DNA of 64,000 nt from Trichuris trichiura (GCA_037903355.1 JBAJFE010000011.1:1001001-1065000); one strand, 5' to 3'. Positions 24,003 through 35,920 are shown, counted from the first letter of the stretch. Notes: generated by a model from the sequence alone, not told the origin. Program-made: numbers and translations.

Positions 24003-24895
24003 GCAAGTTAAAATTTTCAAGCTAGTTCAACTAGGAAAAAGGCATGCAAAATCGGCAGAACTCGAAAGTAACTGAAAAATAGTAAGCTTAATAATAAGCA
24101 AACGGAAATCATGAGTTCCGTAGAAGTACCCTTTTCTACATGCATTTTAACAACAGTAATTTTTTATAAAGTTATTAGTGTGCAGGTTAGAAAAGGGAAT
24201 TCTGCATAATAGAATATAAACGTTCACATAAGAATTTTTCATTTCACGATTTTATGCGCAGGAGCGTAGGTTTGTCGGTTATTTTGTGGTGCTTTTCTGT
24301 AAGTCAAGGATTATATCTCAGCTTACGTATTGGTAGAAAAGCGCAACCTTCATTGTAGTGTTAAGCATTATATTCAATGTTACCTACTCATCTTGTAGCT
24401 CGCAGTCAGAGAGAAGTTGCGTCCTAGGCCGGTGTATGTATTTGTCCCGTTGCTTGTTATCGTATCAGGAATGCGCTTACTGACGAGACTTAACACTCAT
24501 GCTTCACAATGTGGAGAAAAAACGAATTTCGACCAACTTTGAAGGGAACCTGCATTTTTCAGATACGGTAGCTGGTTTGTTGTGGTGCGGGAAGCAGGAC
24601 CCAAAAGATATGTAACGCATTAGTCTGTAAAGCACAAGGTCACTTCAAATGGGTACTCTTTTGAAATCACGGGTTTCGAGAACTTGAAAATCATAAATAC
24701 AGTAGTTCATTCAAGCTACAACAATGGCAAGTTCGAAATAAAGCGAAAACTTTCCCCTATTTAACTAGCTACAAATAAACGATTATTTGAGGAAGTGATA
24801 GCATTTTGCAGCATTTAAAAACATTTGGTAAACAGTGCTGATAAAAAGCGTACTACCCACCTCTGCTGCACAAAAGCAAGAAATTGAAATCAAAC
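24003..24895. other. Non-coding stretch between SDHAF4 and the right inverted arm
   Basis: AT-rich sequence that should include the SDHAF4 promoter. A short phrase, GGGAACCTGCATTT, near 24545 recurs at about 25965 and 39388 and may be a remnant of a dispersed repeat. No gene is seen. Confidence 0.4.
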
Positions 24896-25316
24896 GTCGT
24901 TGATTTACTTATTTTAAACTAGAAGCTACTATCTTCTGCATTACAGTTATTATTTCTTGTATTACCGCTCGGACGAAATTTCTGCGATCTGCGTTAAAGT
25001 TCGTGCGCAAAAGTAATAATTCACTGTCAACTTTAGATGCCAAAAATAAAGTTCTCACAGAACAAACACCGATCTTGTTGGATGTCGTTACAGTAAACCA
25101 AAACGCTTCACTAGAATTCGCAGCAGGGAAGCAAAAATGCAAGCAAAGCATCGAAAAGCAAACCATTCAAGACTGTCGATGCAACTTGCGACGCGGTCAA
25201 AATGAAATGAACTTCTCGGCTGCGGGTTTGTACCTGCACGTTCAGGACTACCAACAGTAATTGGATAAGCAGGTTAAATGATAAAAAATGCGGCAAAAAC
25301 TCACAGTTGCAGAAGT
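24896..25316 (+). repeat. Right arm of the 420-bp inverted repeat, with an open exon-like ORF
   Basis: Reverse complement of 21518–21939 at high identity. In this copy the ORF is open from about 24922 (after a possible acceptor AAACTAG) to the stop at 25258–25260, about 112 residues. It has a hydrophobic helix (ATIFCITVIISCIT), a basic patch (KFLRSALKFVRK) and a polar C-terminal part with Cys pairs (KQKCKQS, DCRCNL) ending YLHVQDYQQ. No ATG precedes the helix in frame, so a 5' exon would be required. The family is not recognised. Confidence 0.75.
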
Positions 25317-27495
25317 AACGCGATGTTAATACAAAAATTCCTTTGAAAAATTCCTTTGTTTTAATACCCCTTGAACACTGTCTTATTCGCCAGCGTCTCC
25401 GCAGTGCACTCCAACAAGTCATTTAATGGATTCTACTTTGCCGGACACAGACGAAGAGTAGCTGTGCTCTCTTTATTTATTCCCTCATTAATCGTTGCAG
25501 ATGGTTTTTGGTTTTGAAATTTGCCTTATCGATTAAGAATTTTGCCCACCAATTGAGCATCAATGCTTTTGCAGCTCTGTGTGTTACGGTATAAAATTTT
25601 GCATATATTTCCTTGTTCTTTTGCGCTACAAAATACCGGCAGTAGTTCCCTATGCTTGACTATGCTGTATTTGAATTTCTTTGAAATTTCCACGCTTTCC
25701 AAGGTGCGGCCCTAAGTTGCAGTTTTCCGTCCCTCCATTTGCGGTCAGTGCCAGTAAGACCAATGTGGAAGTCGAGGCCTACTTTTGCTGGGATAGGTGA
25801 GTTTTGGGACTTTGTTTATCAAGTGACCCCACTAGTCAGAATGTAAGCTTTTCGATAATTCTATTTTGCACTCATCTAAGTCTAAGTGAAAATATGAGCC
25901 TAACGTTAAGGTTTTGGCCTAAATGACGATAGGGCAAACTGCCTGGCATGGTAGTCAGAAAGGAACCTGCATTTCCCAAGTTACAGTATAATGGCTGGGA
26001 ACTGAATGAAAGAGATCAGTAGTCAATCCACCGGTGCAAAATGTAAGCGCACATGCAGCAATTTAATTTTTCTGCAAAATTTAGAATTCAATTATGGGTA
26101 CAGTTCCTTGAAAAAACAGAAATGGTGCATATTACTTGATTATCTTTCATACCTATGGTTCATATGCTGGTCTAAGAGCGAACAACTGGAAGGATTGCAA
26201 ATGTTCCAATGCTTTGAGGTATGCAGTAAAAGGTCGAAGCAAGTTGTTTTTGACATTTTTATTTTCGAAGTGGCTTACGTGTAAGCTCTGCTAAAAAGTA
26301 TCGCTCGGCGAAAAGTTCAGGCATGGAATTCTTGGGACCATGCTTCTTCTTGGGCTATTGATTAAGTTATTACTGAACTCTTAATTGCCAACTCCTTGAG
26401 CATTACGGGGGTGGAGCCTTTTTTACTTCTCACTGCTTTATATAGTGAAATCGCATTTTTTAAAAGTAGTTATGCTCATTTGTTCTAAGAAAGGAGCTGT
26501 GTATTACTTGTTGTGAGTGTTATTTGTGCCCAACACTTTAACGCTATATTGCAGAACGTTTTCTGCTATACATTCTGTACGTAACATGCCAGATAGAGTA
26601 GGTTTGGTGCCTGTAGAATTTCATGCAGGAAAACTGATTATGGATATAAGGTTCTTAACGGCGTTTTAAGGCGTTACTTAAAACACCAACTTGATCGGAT
26701 TAAATTGTGCATCAATTGAATCATTTAATATTCTGCGGGGAAACGCCATTCTCGCTTGCGGGCCTCAAAGTGTCGCTTAATTTCTGTTCAACATTTATGT
26801 TCGTAAAGATGACGTTTTTATTTGAAAAAGTAAATTTGAATTTGGAAAAGTGCGGGTTACATCCGAATTTCCTAGTAATGGTGCTTACGTTTTCAATTTT
26901 TTAAAAATTGAAGCCCTTTTCCTCTGCGACTTGCGCGTTGTATAGGCGAAAATATCCTTTCAAACTTGCAACCGCTCTTGTAAGGTTAATAAGGCGAACT
27001 GGTGTGCATTACGCATATAAAAAGCGGCAAGAGAAATATTTTCTAGAAAAAAGTTCAGTGGAAGCAGGCGATCACCGTTACGTCGGTCGGGGATTGCAGT
27101 TCAATAAGCGACGTATTTTGTGCCTTACTAATTTTGGCATTTGAAAGATGCTCAGCTTTTTCCCATGCTATGAAGAATGAATATCCATACCCTTCGTAAT
27201 ACCTATGTTGCCTTAGTAGCAGAGAATAAGCCTGCATTTGCGCGTAGTGGCATGCTCGACGTTCTCGTACGCTTTGCTGGTGTTATTCAATCGCATTTCA
27301 TTTTCTTTCACACGTTTTTAGCCGTCATCTTCAGCCCTTTAATGATATCCATTGTGATCTAAGCGAAAGATGCCGAGTGAGCGTGCGGAAGTTCTTTGCC
27401 GAAAAATGGAGTTGGTATTCCGATGGAAAAGTGACGCAAAGTACTAACAGAAACAAATTCAAGGTGAGTGGACGTTTTACTTTTGGCAATGTGAG
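25317..27495. other. Gene-poor AT-rich interval
   Basis: I see only short ORFs without splice or family support. A possible exon at about 27370–27461 (plus, ending NRNKFK before GTGAGT) is too weak to call. Confidence 0.4.
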
Positions 27496-27745
27496 AATAA
27501 TTGATTGTTTCTTCTTACGGAATGCGTGTCTTGTTTTGAGTACAAAAACTTTTAAAAATCCGTAGCTTTTGGGCCGCGCGTGACTCGTTTTCAGCGGTAT
27601 TAAAACAAAAATCAAAATTTGCCATTTTTATTTTTATTTTAATACTACTCAAGACGGGTCAGGTGCGGCCCGAAAGCTACGTACATTAAAAAGTTTTTCT
27701 ACTTAAAACGGGATATGCATTCCGTAAGAAGAAACAATTAATCAT
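27496..27745. repeat. 250-bp near-perfect palindrome (fold-back element)
   Basis: Two arms of about 123 bp (27496–27618 and 27623–27745) are reverse complements with roughly 80% identity. They include shared blocks such as TTTCTTCTTACGGAATGC and GTAGCTTTTGGGCCGC. The arms meet at an A/T-rich centre with a loop of only a few bases, so the element folds as a single long hairpin. It encodes no protein. It may be a hairpin MITE or an inverted duplication. Confidence 0.75.
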
Positions 27746-28746
27746 GAAAACATGTAGTCCCGTACCAAAAAGCTATATTTTCAATGTCAGAATAATGTAT
27801 TAATCAAAAACATTCTTTTGAATTATTGGAAAAATGATGAAACGGGTTTACGCGAGTACAGATATTCAGATTTATTGACGTTGATATCATGGCTGTACAT
27901 GGCTTGCTAAATTTCGCCTTCAGCATTGCAAAGATTATTATTATAAGTGCTCATTTGTGTTAGTATTATTGCTTTTTATTCTTAATCTCATTTTATGTTT
28001 AGCTTAGGAACTTATTTTTCCTGAAAGCATGCGCGAGCAGGTAAAGGATTAAGTAGGCGTTGCTGCTTTTAATTTTTGTTTACAAGTTGACACGATTTTG
28101 AAGTTACTCAGTGTCCAAAATGCGTCGGTAGCGCTGCTTCAGTGACGTAATGAGTTGTGAGGAGATGGAGTTTAAGGTTGTTAGTTTAAAGCGCTTTTAG
28201 AAAAAAACGTCTATCCATAACTGTCTTTGCCATAGCGGCAAGTGTATTCTATTCTCAAATCTTTCTTCTGTATATTTTGGATTCATATTCCTTCTTCTCC
28301 ATGTATTTTTGCAGGTTGTTCTTTATTATGTGAGCTTTTATTTCTTGTTCTTTCTTTTCTTGTAATCGATTTGGCTCTTTTTCCTTCGGATAGGCATTTA
28401 TTTTTGTTAAATAGCTAATCTTCCTTTGTTACTTGATGGAACGATGCTTACGACTAGCAGCAAGAAAAGAAGAGGAAAAAGCAAAAGAAAGATGAAACGA
28501 ACCAGCGAGAACAAAAGCGAGGTTCTAATGTGTAGTGGGTAAACAGATCCAGTCAGCAGGTCATCTAGCGAAAAAACAGAGGAAATGGGATCGAACGGAA
28601 AATAGCTTTCACAGACGGGAAAAACATTAGCGAAAGGAACAGCAATGCATGAGGCACGATCACACCTCACTAACCTTCTTGTCTCCATTGAAAGATGACT
28701 TACGTTGGCTATAGAATGTTTCTTTTATCTTGCTAAAATAATATTG
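27746..28746. other. Non-coding interval before the MITE
   Basis: AT-rich sequence. A 93-codon minus ORF (28407–28688) has a strongly hydrophobic end (LVRFIFLLLFPLLFLLLVV). It could be an exon of a membrane protein but has no family match I know. Confidence 0.3.
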
Positions 28747-29010
28747 GGATTTTGTGTAATGGTGACTCAACGGAAGTTGAGGCGGCAACTTCAGCGAGGT
28801 CAAGTAGAACTAAGACAGCAATGTCGGCCATCTTGTCCTGCCCTAGCCTAAGCCTAAGCCTAAACATAACGGAATTCTTCGGCAGGTATTCCACGGGTCA
28901 GTAACCGTTAATAACCGGGTCAATCACACTTCACTACGCTGTAGCGTCGCGCATTGACCTCCTTGAAGTTGCCGCCTCAACTTTCGGCGGGCCACTATCA
29001 CGCAAGATCC
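28747..29010. mobile_element. 264-bp Merlin-like MITE with 8-bp target duplication
   Basis: Imperfect terminal inverted repeats of 57 bp (28747–28803 and 28954–29010) start GGATYTTG. They are flanked by a perfect 8-bp direct repeat, TAATATTG (28739–28746 and 29011–29018). The inner TIR part (GCGGCAACTTCA then GAGGTCAAGT) resembles the inner TIR region of the Merlin element 520 bp away (GCGGCAACATCA then GAGGTCAAGT). Its interior also resembles that element around GGGTCAGTAACCG. It has no coding capacity, so it is a non-autonomous relative. Confidence 0.85.
28846..28863. repeat. Three copies of GCCTAA inside the MITE
   Basis: GCCTAA three times in a row is the complement of TTAGGC, the telomeric repeat of many nematodes. 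It is short and inside a transposable element, so it could be chance. Confidence 0.5.
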
Positions 29011-29018
29011 TAATATTG

Positions 29019-29524
29019 CTCTTGCAAATTTAAGATTTAGGATTTTAGAGTAGGATGCATGTTCTGTTGCAGCTGAAGATTCTGATGCTTGATCCATCGG
29101 AGGGACTAGATTGAGAGGTAGCAAGCGGCCGCAGTGTTCAGTGTTAATACCTGGCAACAGTTCCTTAGCGTTGTTGTAAGGCGATAAGCAGTTCGTATGT
29201 TCCCCAAATCTGTTAGTTAATCTATTACCCGTTCCTTCAGTATACGAAACGGAAAAAGAGCATTCAGCATTGTGTACAATTCGTGCAGTTTAATGGGGGA
29301 GAATCTACCCTTGTTTTTACCTATCATCCCCTTAAATTCGGTGAAATTTTGAAAAAATACTGCAATGCTTAGACTTCTACCTTATTTCTGATTCTTCTCA
29401 GTTTGTTCAATACCAAAAACAATATTTGTACATTGGGAGAATCGTCAGGTTGGGATTTGATTGTTACGAATAACCACATGTGATTGAAACAATGAGATAC
29501 TTAGACAATCCGTTATCTAGAGAA
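29019..29524. other. Spacer between the MITE and the Merlin element
   Basis: About 500 bp of AT-rich sequence with no recognised feature. Confidence 0.4.
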
Positions 29525-29532
29525 GTTCGTTG

Positions 29533-31722
29533 GGGTCTCGTCCGACTTCAGCCCGCCGTCGGCATTGGCGGCAACATCAAAGGAGGTCAAGTGGGGATTA
29601 GTGAGACTTAATCGGCTTAGCACCCTGAGCGGCTACGCACGCGCAAATGGTCTTGCACACTAACGGTGACGAATTCATGCAGTGTGCACACGATTGCAGT
29701 AACGTTTCCTAAGACAAGTACGGTCTTGCACACTAAGGCAGACAAGTTTTGTCTTGCACACAAACGCTGATGAATTCAAGCCGTGTGCACATGGCGTTTC
29801 CGAAGACAAGTGTGACAACTTTACTGTACGGGTGGGTAAGAACGTCTCAGTAACACGCGCAGTACACGCTAACGTACAGCAGGGGTACATACCGTCTATG
29901 GGTGCGCCATCACCGAGGAAAACGCTGCAGAAGATGGGGGCGCTTCAGTCGGGCGTGTGCGCTGGCACGGGCGGTGGGTTCACCGGCGCCTCTTGTTCTT
30001 CCTGAGCATACAGACGAGCATAGCGAGCAGAACCGTTAAAGAACCAATTTACCATCCGCTTTGGCAAGGCCGCTTGCGCTGGCGTCGCGTCCACTCGGGG
30101 CGGGTGCAACATGCGGATGTCGGCGAGGATGGCCTCGAAAGCGTCAGAGGGTCCCAAACGTTTTCTCCACATGAACTCGTTCAAGTAGGACACGACGACG
30201 CTCCGATGCGTTCCACACCGCCGCTTGTTGCCGCGCTTCAACTGGGCCCACATGGACTCTATGGTCTGCGTGTGGGCGCCCGTGTCTCGGTCAACGAAGT
30301 TCCTAGAGTGATTCACTCGCGAATGATTGTACCCTTCGCGGCCGAGACGACGGTAGGCACGCCACTCATCAGTCACCACTGCAGACTGCGGCCTCACACG
30401 GGACCGTACAACGGGTAGGAGGGTGTTCGCTGAACGGTCCTTCACGGGTTCGACGTGAAATTCGCCGTTTTCCCGACATACACCGCCGAAGAGCCACAGC
30501 GGCGAGTACATCTTCCCTCGGTTGTACTTTCTCCGGGAAAAGAGGGACTCGTCCAGTTCCACCGTCATACCCGGTCCTCCCAGTTGCACCGGTCTTTTGG
30601 CCAACGCGTCTGCAGTAACTTGCCGCAGGTAACCGTTCCACAGCACTCCGGTGCCGTGGCCGAGTCCTAAAGCACACATACTGCCAACACCAACAACAGA
30701 AGGCGTGCGAATCCGCACCCAGCTCGTGTACACAGAATTTGGACGTGGTGTACTCACGACTCCAGTTGAAAATAATCTGGACGGCCTTCTGCAGCTTCAC
30801 CTTGTTCCGTGGGACTACAATGGACACACTGCAGTACATAGCACTCGTAACGGCTTCAGCGCATAGTGCCCTTACCGTCGAACCACGTCCCTGTTCGTAC
30901 GGCCACTTCCTTCCTGCAGGAGCGTTTAAAACACCTCCACGCCATGCCACGGCGCGTCAGACGCATCGCCTCTCCACAAACGGGGCACAGCCTTTCGCGA
31001 TGCAGCAGCCCTTTTTCGCGAAGGAAATTAGCCGCCGTTTCTTCATCCCGCACCGTTTGGTGCAGCCAGGCGGTGTTTGTTCGGTTGCTTTTCCGGCCAG
31101 GTTCACTTCGACTTGCGCAAGGTGTGTTCATACTTTACAATGAGGTTCGCGCATTTTGCCACGGCACAGTGGCAACCGGAGCGTTGACCTTCAATGTTTT
31201 GGACGAATAACTAACGGAACCCTGGGATACATCACTGCAGGCGCATTGCACTCCGTGTGCCAGCAATGCATGTGCAGCGGTTTAATCCCTCACCTTCACT
31301 GTTTCGCAAGGGTCAGTAACCGGATCGGTGACACTTGCAACCGTTACTCAATTGCACAGCTACACAATTCGTGCACAGATAATTCGCGGGTCAATAACAC
31401 CCTCTCTGCGTGTGCCCCTGCCGCTCCATTCCGTTACCCATTATGGGAATGCGCGCGCAGCTGTTTCATCCCTCACCTGCATTATTTCGCAAGGGTAAGT
31501 AGCTGCACAAGTGACATGGAAACGCAATCCGCAGGTCACTGGCCGGTCAAACTGCAGGTGGCACTAACCGTCCTTTGTCTCCACGTTCAACTTGCGCGGC
31601 ACGTGTTCTTCAATCCACAGTACACCGTCACACCCGTTGCGCGGCTTATCCGTATTATCGCAGCGTATTACCGTGTGATGTTGCCGCCAATGCCGACGGC
31701 GGGCTGAAGTCGGACGAGATCC
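29533..31722 (-). mobile_element. Complete Merlin-family DNA transposon, 2,190 bp
   Basis: Terminal inverted repeats of 47 bp (29533–29579 and 31676–31722) differ at one position and begin GGRTCTCGTCCGACTTCAG. Both ends are flanked by the perfect 8-bp target duplication GTTCGTTG (29525–29532 and 31723–31730), as expected for Merlin. The element contains one transposase gene on the minus strand with an open frame. Tandem subterminal repeats are present: GTCTTGCACAC-type blocks at about 29650–29825, and CATCCCTCACC...TTTCGCAAGGG blocks at about 31285–31500. Near-identical TIRs, an intact duplication and an unbroken coding frame point to recent insertion. Confidence 0.93.
29945..31131 (-). CDS. 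Merlin/ISXO2-like DDE transposase
   Basis: Three exons on the minus strand: 31131–30876, 30814–30719, 30666–29945. Two GT–AG introns (61 and 52 bp) join them in frame to 357 residues plus stop. Without the introns the gene looks frameshifted. The N-terminal zinc ribbon is C-x2-C-x15-C-x4-C (CPVCGEAMR to CFKRSCRKE). A helical region follows (KLQKAVQIIFNWSREYT, KFCVHELG, WNGYLRQV). The DDE core then shows VELDESLFSRRKY (first Asp), VVTDEWRAYRRL (second Asp) and TGAHTQTIESMW (Glu), in the spacing of ISXO2/IS1016-type transposases. All catalytic residues are present. Confidence 0.92.
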
Positions 31723-31730
31723 GTTCGTTG

Positions 31731-34406
31731 AACTCGTTCCTGTTCCCATAAGCTTCTATCTGTCTAAAGAGGGCTCAACCTGTTAATTCGTATGTTTTAT
31801 AAATTTAGCGATCGCATTGATAGCATGCTTTGAAGAATTCACGCTGACCATTTTTGCACGCAGTAGTGTAATTTACGTTCGTAATAACTGCCCATTTACT
31901 CTTCGAAGTTGCGAGACCGTTTTGCTTGTTTTTCAGTGCTAGTAAGGCGTTTATTAAGCTGCTAAGCCAAATTTTGGTTCTGATATTGTTGCATCTTTGT
32001 TTTTTCTAAACGAGGGAAACCCGTACCTGGCTTTAACTGTTTTCCCGCAAATCGTTTTCCATTAGCCGAAGAACACATATCCTGTCTTGCTGTACGTTTC
32101 TCCCCGATTTTGTTCTGACCAAAACGTAAAATTCAGGCTTGTATTTCGGTTTTGGTTTAGGTGAGACCAGTATAGGCTGACCGGCGTGCATCGTAGTAAG
32201 GTAGAACACGTTGGCCAGTATTTTTCCAGAAAGGAACGTGCAATTTTCAGATAGTGCTGGTCTACGGTAGGTTGCTTGCAGAAAGATATGTTAAAAGACT
32301 CTTGTTTGTTCTGAAATTCAATAGTCTGTTCAAAATTGATTGTTGAAAAAAGATTTGAATTAATTGATTTGTATGCAAACAAGGGAATTAAAACTTTTTG
32401 CACCCATGGTAGGACCTTGTGTTCTTAATAATCATCATGAATAATCCATTTCTGCGAGCTAAGTCACGTTGCTAAGAGAAAAGCTCCACATAGTGATGAT
32501 TGTAGGGTGACGTTGTCCGTGATTAGGTACGCGTGCTCAATATTTTGGGTCACAGTATTAATGCAGGATTTGGTTCGAAATAACTGGAAATGAATTTGTA
32601 ATTGTTACATTTTTTTCCATTTATGTTAGGGTTAAATTATCGTATGCAAGCTTGCAAAGAAATATTACAGTGGAAAAACCATTATCGTTGTTTAGCTGAT
32701 CTAACGGTGGCGCAGGTAGTCTAAAATTTGATTGTCAGACTAATTTGTTTTCATAATAAAGTCACATTTAATAGAACGTACTGAGAGATACCGGTTGATT
32801 ACTTGCTTAATTCTGTAGCAGCTTTAAATATAAAATGTTTTACTGCGTTAAGCGCGAAGGCTAATTTCTGTTAGTCGTTTACTGCGAAGCTAAATATTAA
32901 CTCTTAAACATGAAATTGAAGCTCAGAGAAAGCAGTTCTTACAATTACATCGAAAATAGCGTACATATTGACGTGTAACCTGACACTAAGTAGACGATCC
33001 GAGGTTCCTTGAATTGACGGCGTTTGGTCCATGTTTTGTCGATATTAATTAGTCGATGCTCCTGCAAAACTGGTTGGAGGGATAAGGAGCAACTATGATT
33101 AATCCACGTTGGGTCACGGGTCATTTGCCCAATCTTTACTACTAAATTTTTCCACTAATTCTTAACTGCTGAAGACGGTCAAGAGTGGGTCTGAAACGTC
33201 CGCAATAAAGACTTACTTATCAACAGGTCTCACCGTACGGAAAGTTTGCTATGAAAGTAGAAATTTATTGGTTGTTTAGCTTTTGATACGAAAGATGACG
33301 GGAAATTTCGATCGTGTCTTATCCAAAAAGTTAACTCTGTCAGCCTAATTGCTACCGTCTTGTTTTCGACTGGTCCTTTTGTAATTGCGAACCTTTTGAT
33401 GAAGGGAATGTCTAAGATGCGGCCGCGACCAAATTACAGAATATGTCGAATCGTTTTTCAAAAGTATTTATTCAGAAGAAGTCTACAGCTCGTTCCTCCA
33501 ACTTATTTGCTGCGTCGTAACTGAAAATTCATTTAAGTATTCTGTTTGATTAAGCATTGTGGCGTAAATTTTGCTTTGTTGATGCAAATTTTTGATAATT
33601 AGCGGTTCGTGTTAAGTTTAGTGCAATGAAATTACTGCTCACTGCAACATTTTTGCCGTGCTTTTTCTTTTGTGGATTAGGTGCTTCATTCTCCCTTGTT
33701 GTGCCTTTGATTCTCTCGTAAAAGAATAGTAGCTTAGTATTTTAGTTTTTATACTATTTTCATTTTTTTGTGTAAACTTTCGAACTGTCGTTAGAATAAG
33801 TGGAAAGAGACATTCATGATTGAAACCTGCTGGAATCCCTAATACAATTTTGCCTTCTTCGGCTAGGATAATCAAACTCGTATTAGCCTCTAAAACTAGT
33901 CAGCGGGAAAAAATTGCTATAATGGCGCAGAAAATTACGTACGCTCTCCATTTTCAAAACTAGAGTCGCTGACCAGTAAGTGGAACTTGTAAGTCAGAAT
34001 ACTGTAAAGAAGAAGTAGAAGCTAGAAAGGTGACGTAACATATTCGGGATTCGATGAGGAAACCTTTGAAATACGTTTGGGCCGATGCATTTCGTTTCGT
34101 TCTTGGTAACAAATGAAGGTTTCTCGAAAAGAATTTCCACCGATGGAGTGTGGACCAGGCGGGACGTTACAACTGTTTTACCGCTTAGGGTACGAAGGGC
34201 TGGTTTTCTGTTGCTATTACTTATAAAAACATAAACTTATAACCGTTATTTCCCTATTACATTTTGTTTCATTGAATTATTGCTGAACTCATTCGCTCTG
34301 TAGCTCAGGTTCCAATAGTTCTCATGTTCAATACAGTTTTGCTGATGCTATAAAACAATGCAATTTTGCCCTGCAATTCTTTCTGTACAACATCACTTTT
34401 CTATCA
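31731..34406. other. 2.7-kb non-coding AT-rich interval
   Basis: Only short ORFs. The 113-codon minus ORF at 32062–32403 shows no motif or splice context. I see no repeat or RNA gene that I can support. Confidence 0.4.
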
Positions 34407-34676
34407 ATGTTTGTGGTTTTCAAAGTAACAATGGTCATTGTTTCCTTTATTGCTCCCATCGGTTCAATAATTCCTGCAGTCTATGGCTTCCTGCTTGGCA
34501 TATTGCTTCTGGTAAGATTTTGTCTCTTAATGATTAAAGCGAATGTGTACATAGAAATGTTTGCTGTATTTTTCAATTCAATGTATTAGACCGATGAAAC
34601 ATTGCTCCTCAAGTGCTTCACATGTTCTATGAATTATTCGCTTAAGTCCGGCACACTTTTTTTACTTAAAGGATAG
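34407..34676 (+). CDS. Possible two-exon small secreted or membrane protein
   Basis: Exon 34407–34511 encodes an ATG and a strongly hydrophobic 35-residue stretch (MFVVFKVTMVIVSFIAP through FLLGILLL) and ends at GTAAGA. An acceptor ATTAG at 34589 opens an exon reading TDETLLLKCFTCSMNYS, which stays in phase 0 and ends at a TAG at 34674. LKCFTC resembles the start of Ly6/ODR-2-type domains, but the remaining cysteines are not visible, so the true gene could continue through another exon. Weakly supported; could be chance. Confidence 0.25.
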
Positions 34677-35215
34677 AGAAGCTGCATTTAATTTCGCACA
34701 TAACGCTTTTGCGTTTGTCCTCCGAAACTAAGAGTTTGTCGCCTCAGATTATGAAGTAGATATTGGGTGAGCATTTTCACCTTTCGTTGAAATTCAAGCA
34801 GTTCTCCCAGTTGTTTCTTCTTTTGACTTAATCCAGCGATATCCAAAAATATCTATAATGGCTTTCGTGTTCATTTTCTGGTAGAATCTTGTCGACGGCT
34901 AAGTTTCTTATCAGTGATCGTTTGTATCCGATTTGTCGGAAATCCCACTCCTTTGAGTGAGTTTCAGAGAACATTTAGTTCTTCGGGGATAAGCTGTGTC
35001 CTCTATTGGATTTGCATTGACATGCGTTGTATAGAGTCTGTAGTAACGGCTCGGATATAATAACATTGGAAGATCAACTATGCATCTGAAGCATAGGTTC
35101 TCTGAATACCTTCGCTTTTAGTCGTAAACGTCCGATCGTCATAGCGTCTTGTAAATGGCATGTCTCCATTTCTTTTTCAGCAGCGATGGATACTTTCCTA
35201 CAAAAATGAACATAG
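34677..35215. other. Non-coding interval
   Basis: AT-rich sequence. Nothing recognised except a possible tiny exon-like stretch at about 34750 (acceptor CCTCAG, donor GTGAGC) that might belong to the preceding candidate. Confidence 0.3.
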
Positions 35216-35395
35216 AGCTGACAGCTGCGGTCCCGGCCGAAGTTGGTTGGATGGAGGGGCTTGGAACCATAAAGAGCGATCCGGCGGTGGGCACTCCTAG
35301 CGCTGAAGACGTGTCTCGGGGTGACACGAAACCGCTTGAAACGTTTATGACAACAAACGCTAGTTGATGAACGACGGGGTAAAAACCATAAAACC
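35216..35395 (+). repeat. Dispersed GC-rich element, copy 1
   Basis: This matches part of 62150–62330 over about 180 bp. Shared blocks are GAGCTGCGGTC, the GGTTGGATGGAG-like block, GCGCTGAAGACG and CTTGAAACGTTTATG. It is GC-rich against AT-rich surroundings. A 3' fragment of the same element (GAAAGCTTCGC to ACGTTTATGCA) lies near 59080. It is probably a non-autonomous transposable element of unknown type. Confidence 0.6.
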
Positions 35396-35920
35396 ATAAG
35401 TTTTAAGGAACATCTAAAAAGCCTTTTACGAACAAGAAAAGGAAATGAACATTTAGAAAATCTACTGAAATGTCATCGTTTCTCTTAGAAACCATTCGAA
35501 CGTAAGTCAAACGTGAAAATGTACTATTATTTGCAGGAAACTGTACAAAGTTTTGATCTTTACACTAAAGTTCTCTTTGTCGTACTTTTCCTTTCGCAGC
35601 AGGAAAAGTCATTGTTTCCATAACAACTACAAGTAGCATCCTAGAAACACGCTTTAATTAGATCTCTAAGTTTCACTTTTCTCAACTGAATGTGGGACAA
35701 TTTTAACTCTTACCGCCTCCCCGTTGATGCAATGCAGTTCTCTCAACAACTTCAAAGTTGACTGTTTCATAATGGGTCAGCAGTTTTCCTTACGACTTCT
35801 TTCCGTCAACGGAATTTTCGAAACAACTGATTTAGCCGCCAGCACTAAGAGCGCTTTACAGCTGCGCTGACAATTCTTCAGGAGAAATGAAGGAGTAGAA
35901 AAAAGTGACAATATTTAAAG
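35396..35920. other. Intergenic interval
   Basis: AT-rich and unique, with no gene. It should contain the 3' flank of the minus-strand Kunitz locus. Confidence 0.4.

Noticed and set aside
28846..28863. Interstitial telomere scar
   Set aside because: Three GCCTAA units inside a MITE are too short, and the element explains the position.
30667..30875. Apparent double frameshift in the Merlin transposase
   Set aside because: Two introns of 61 and 52 bp with good splice sites restore one frame and the expected motif order.
29957..31707. Long plus-strand ORFs inside the Merlin element
   Set aside because: They are antisense to the transposase or lie in repeated subterminal DNA and show no domain.
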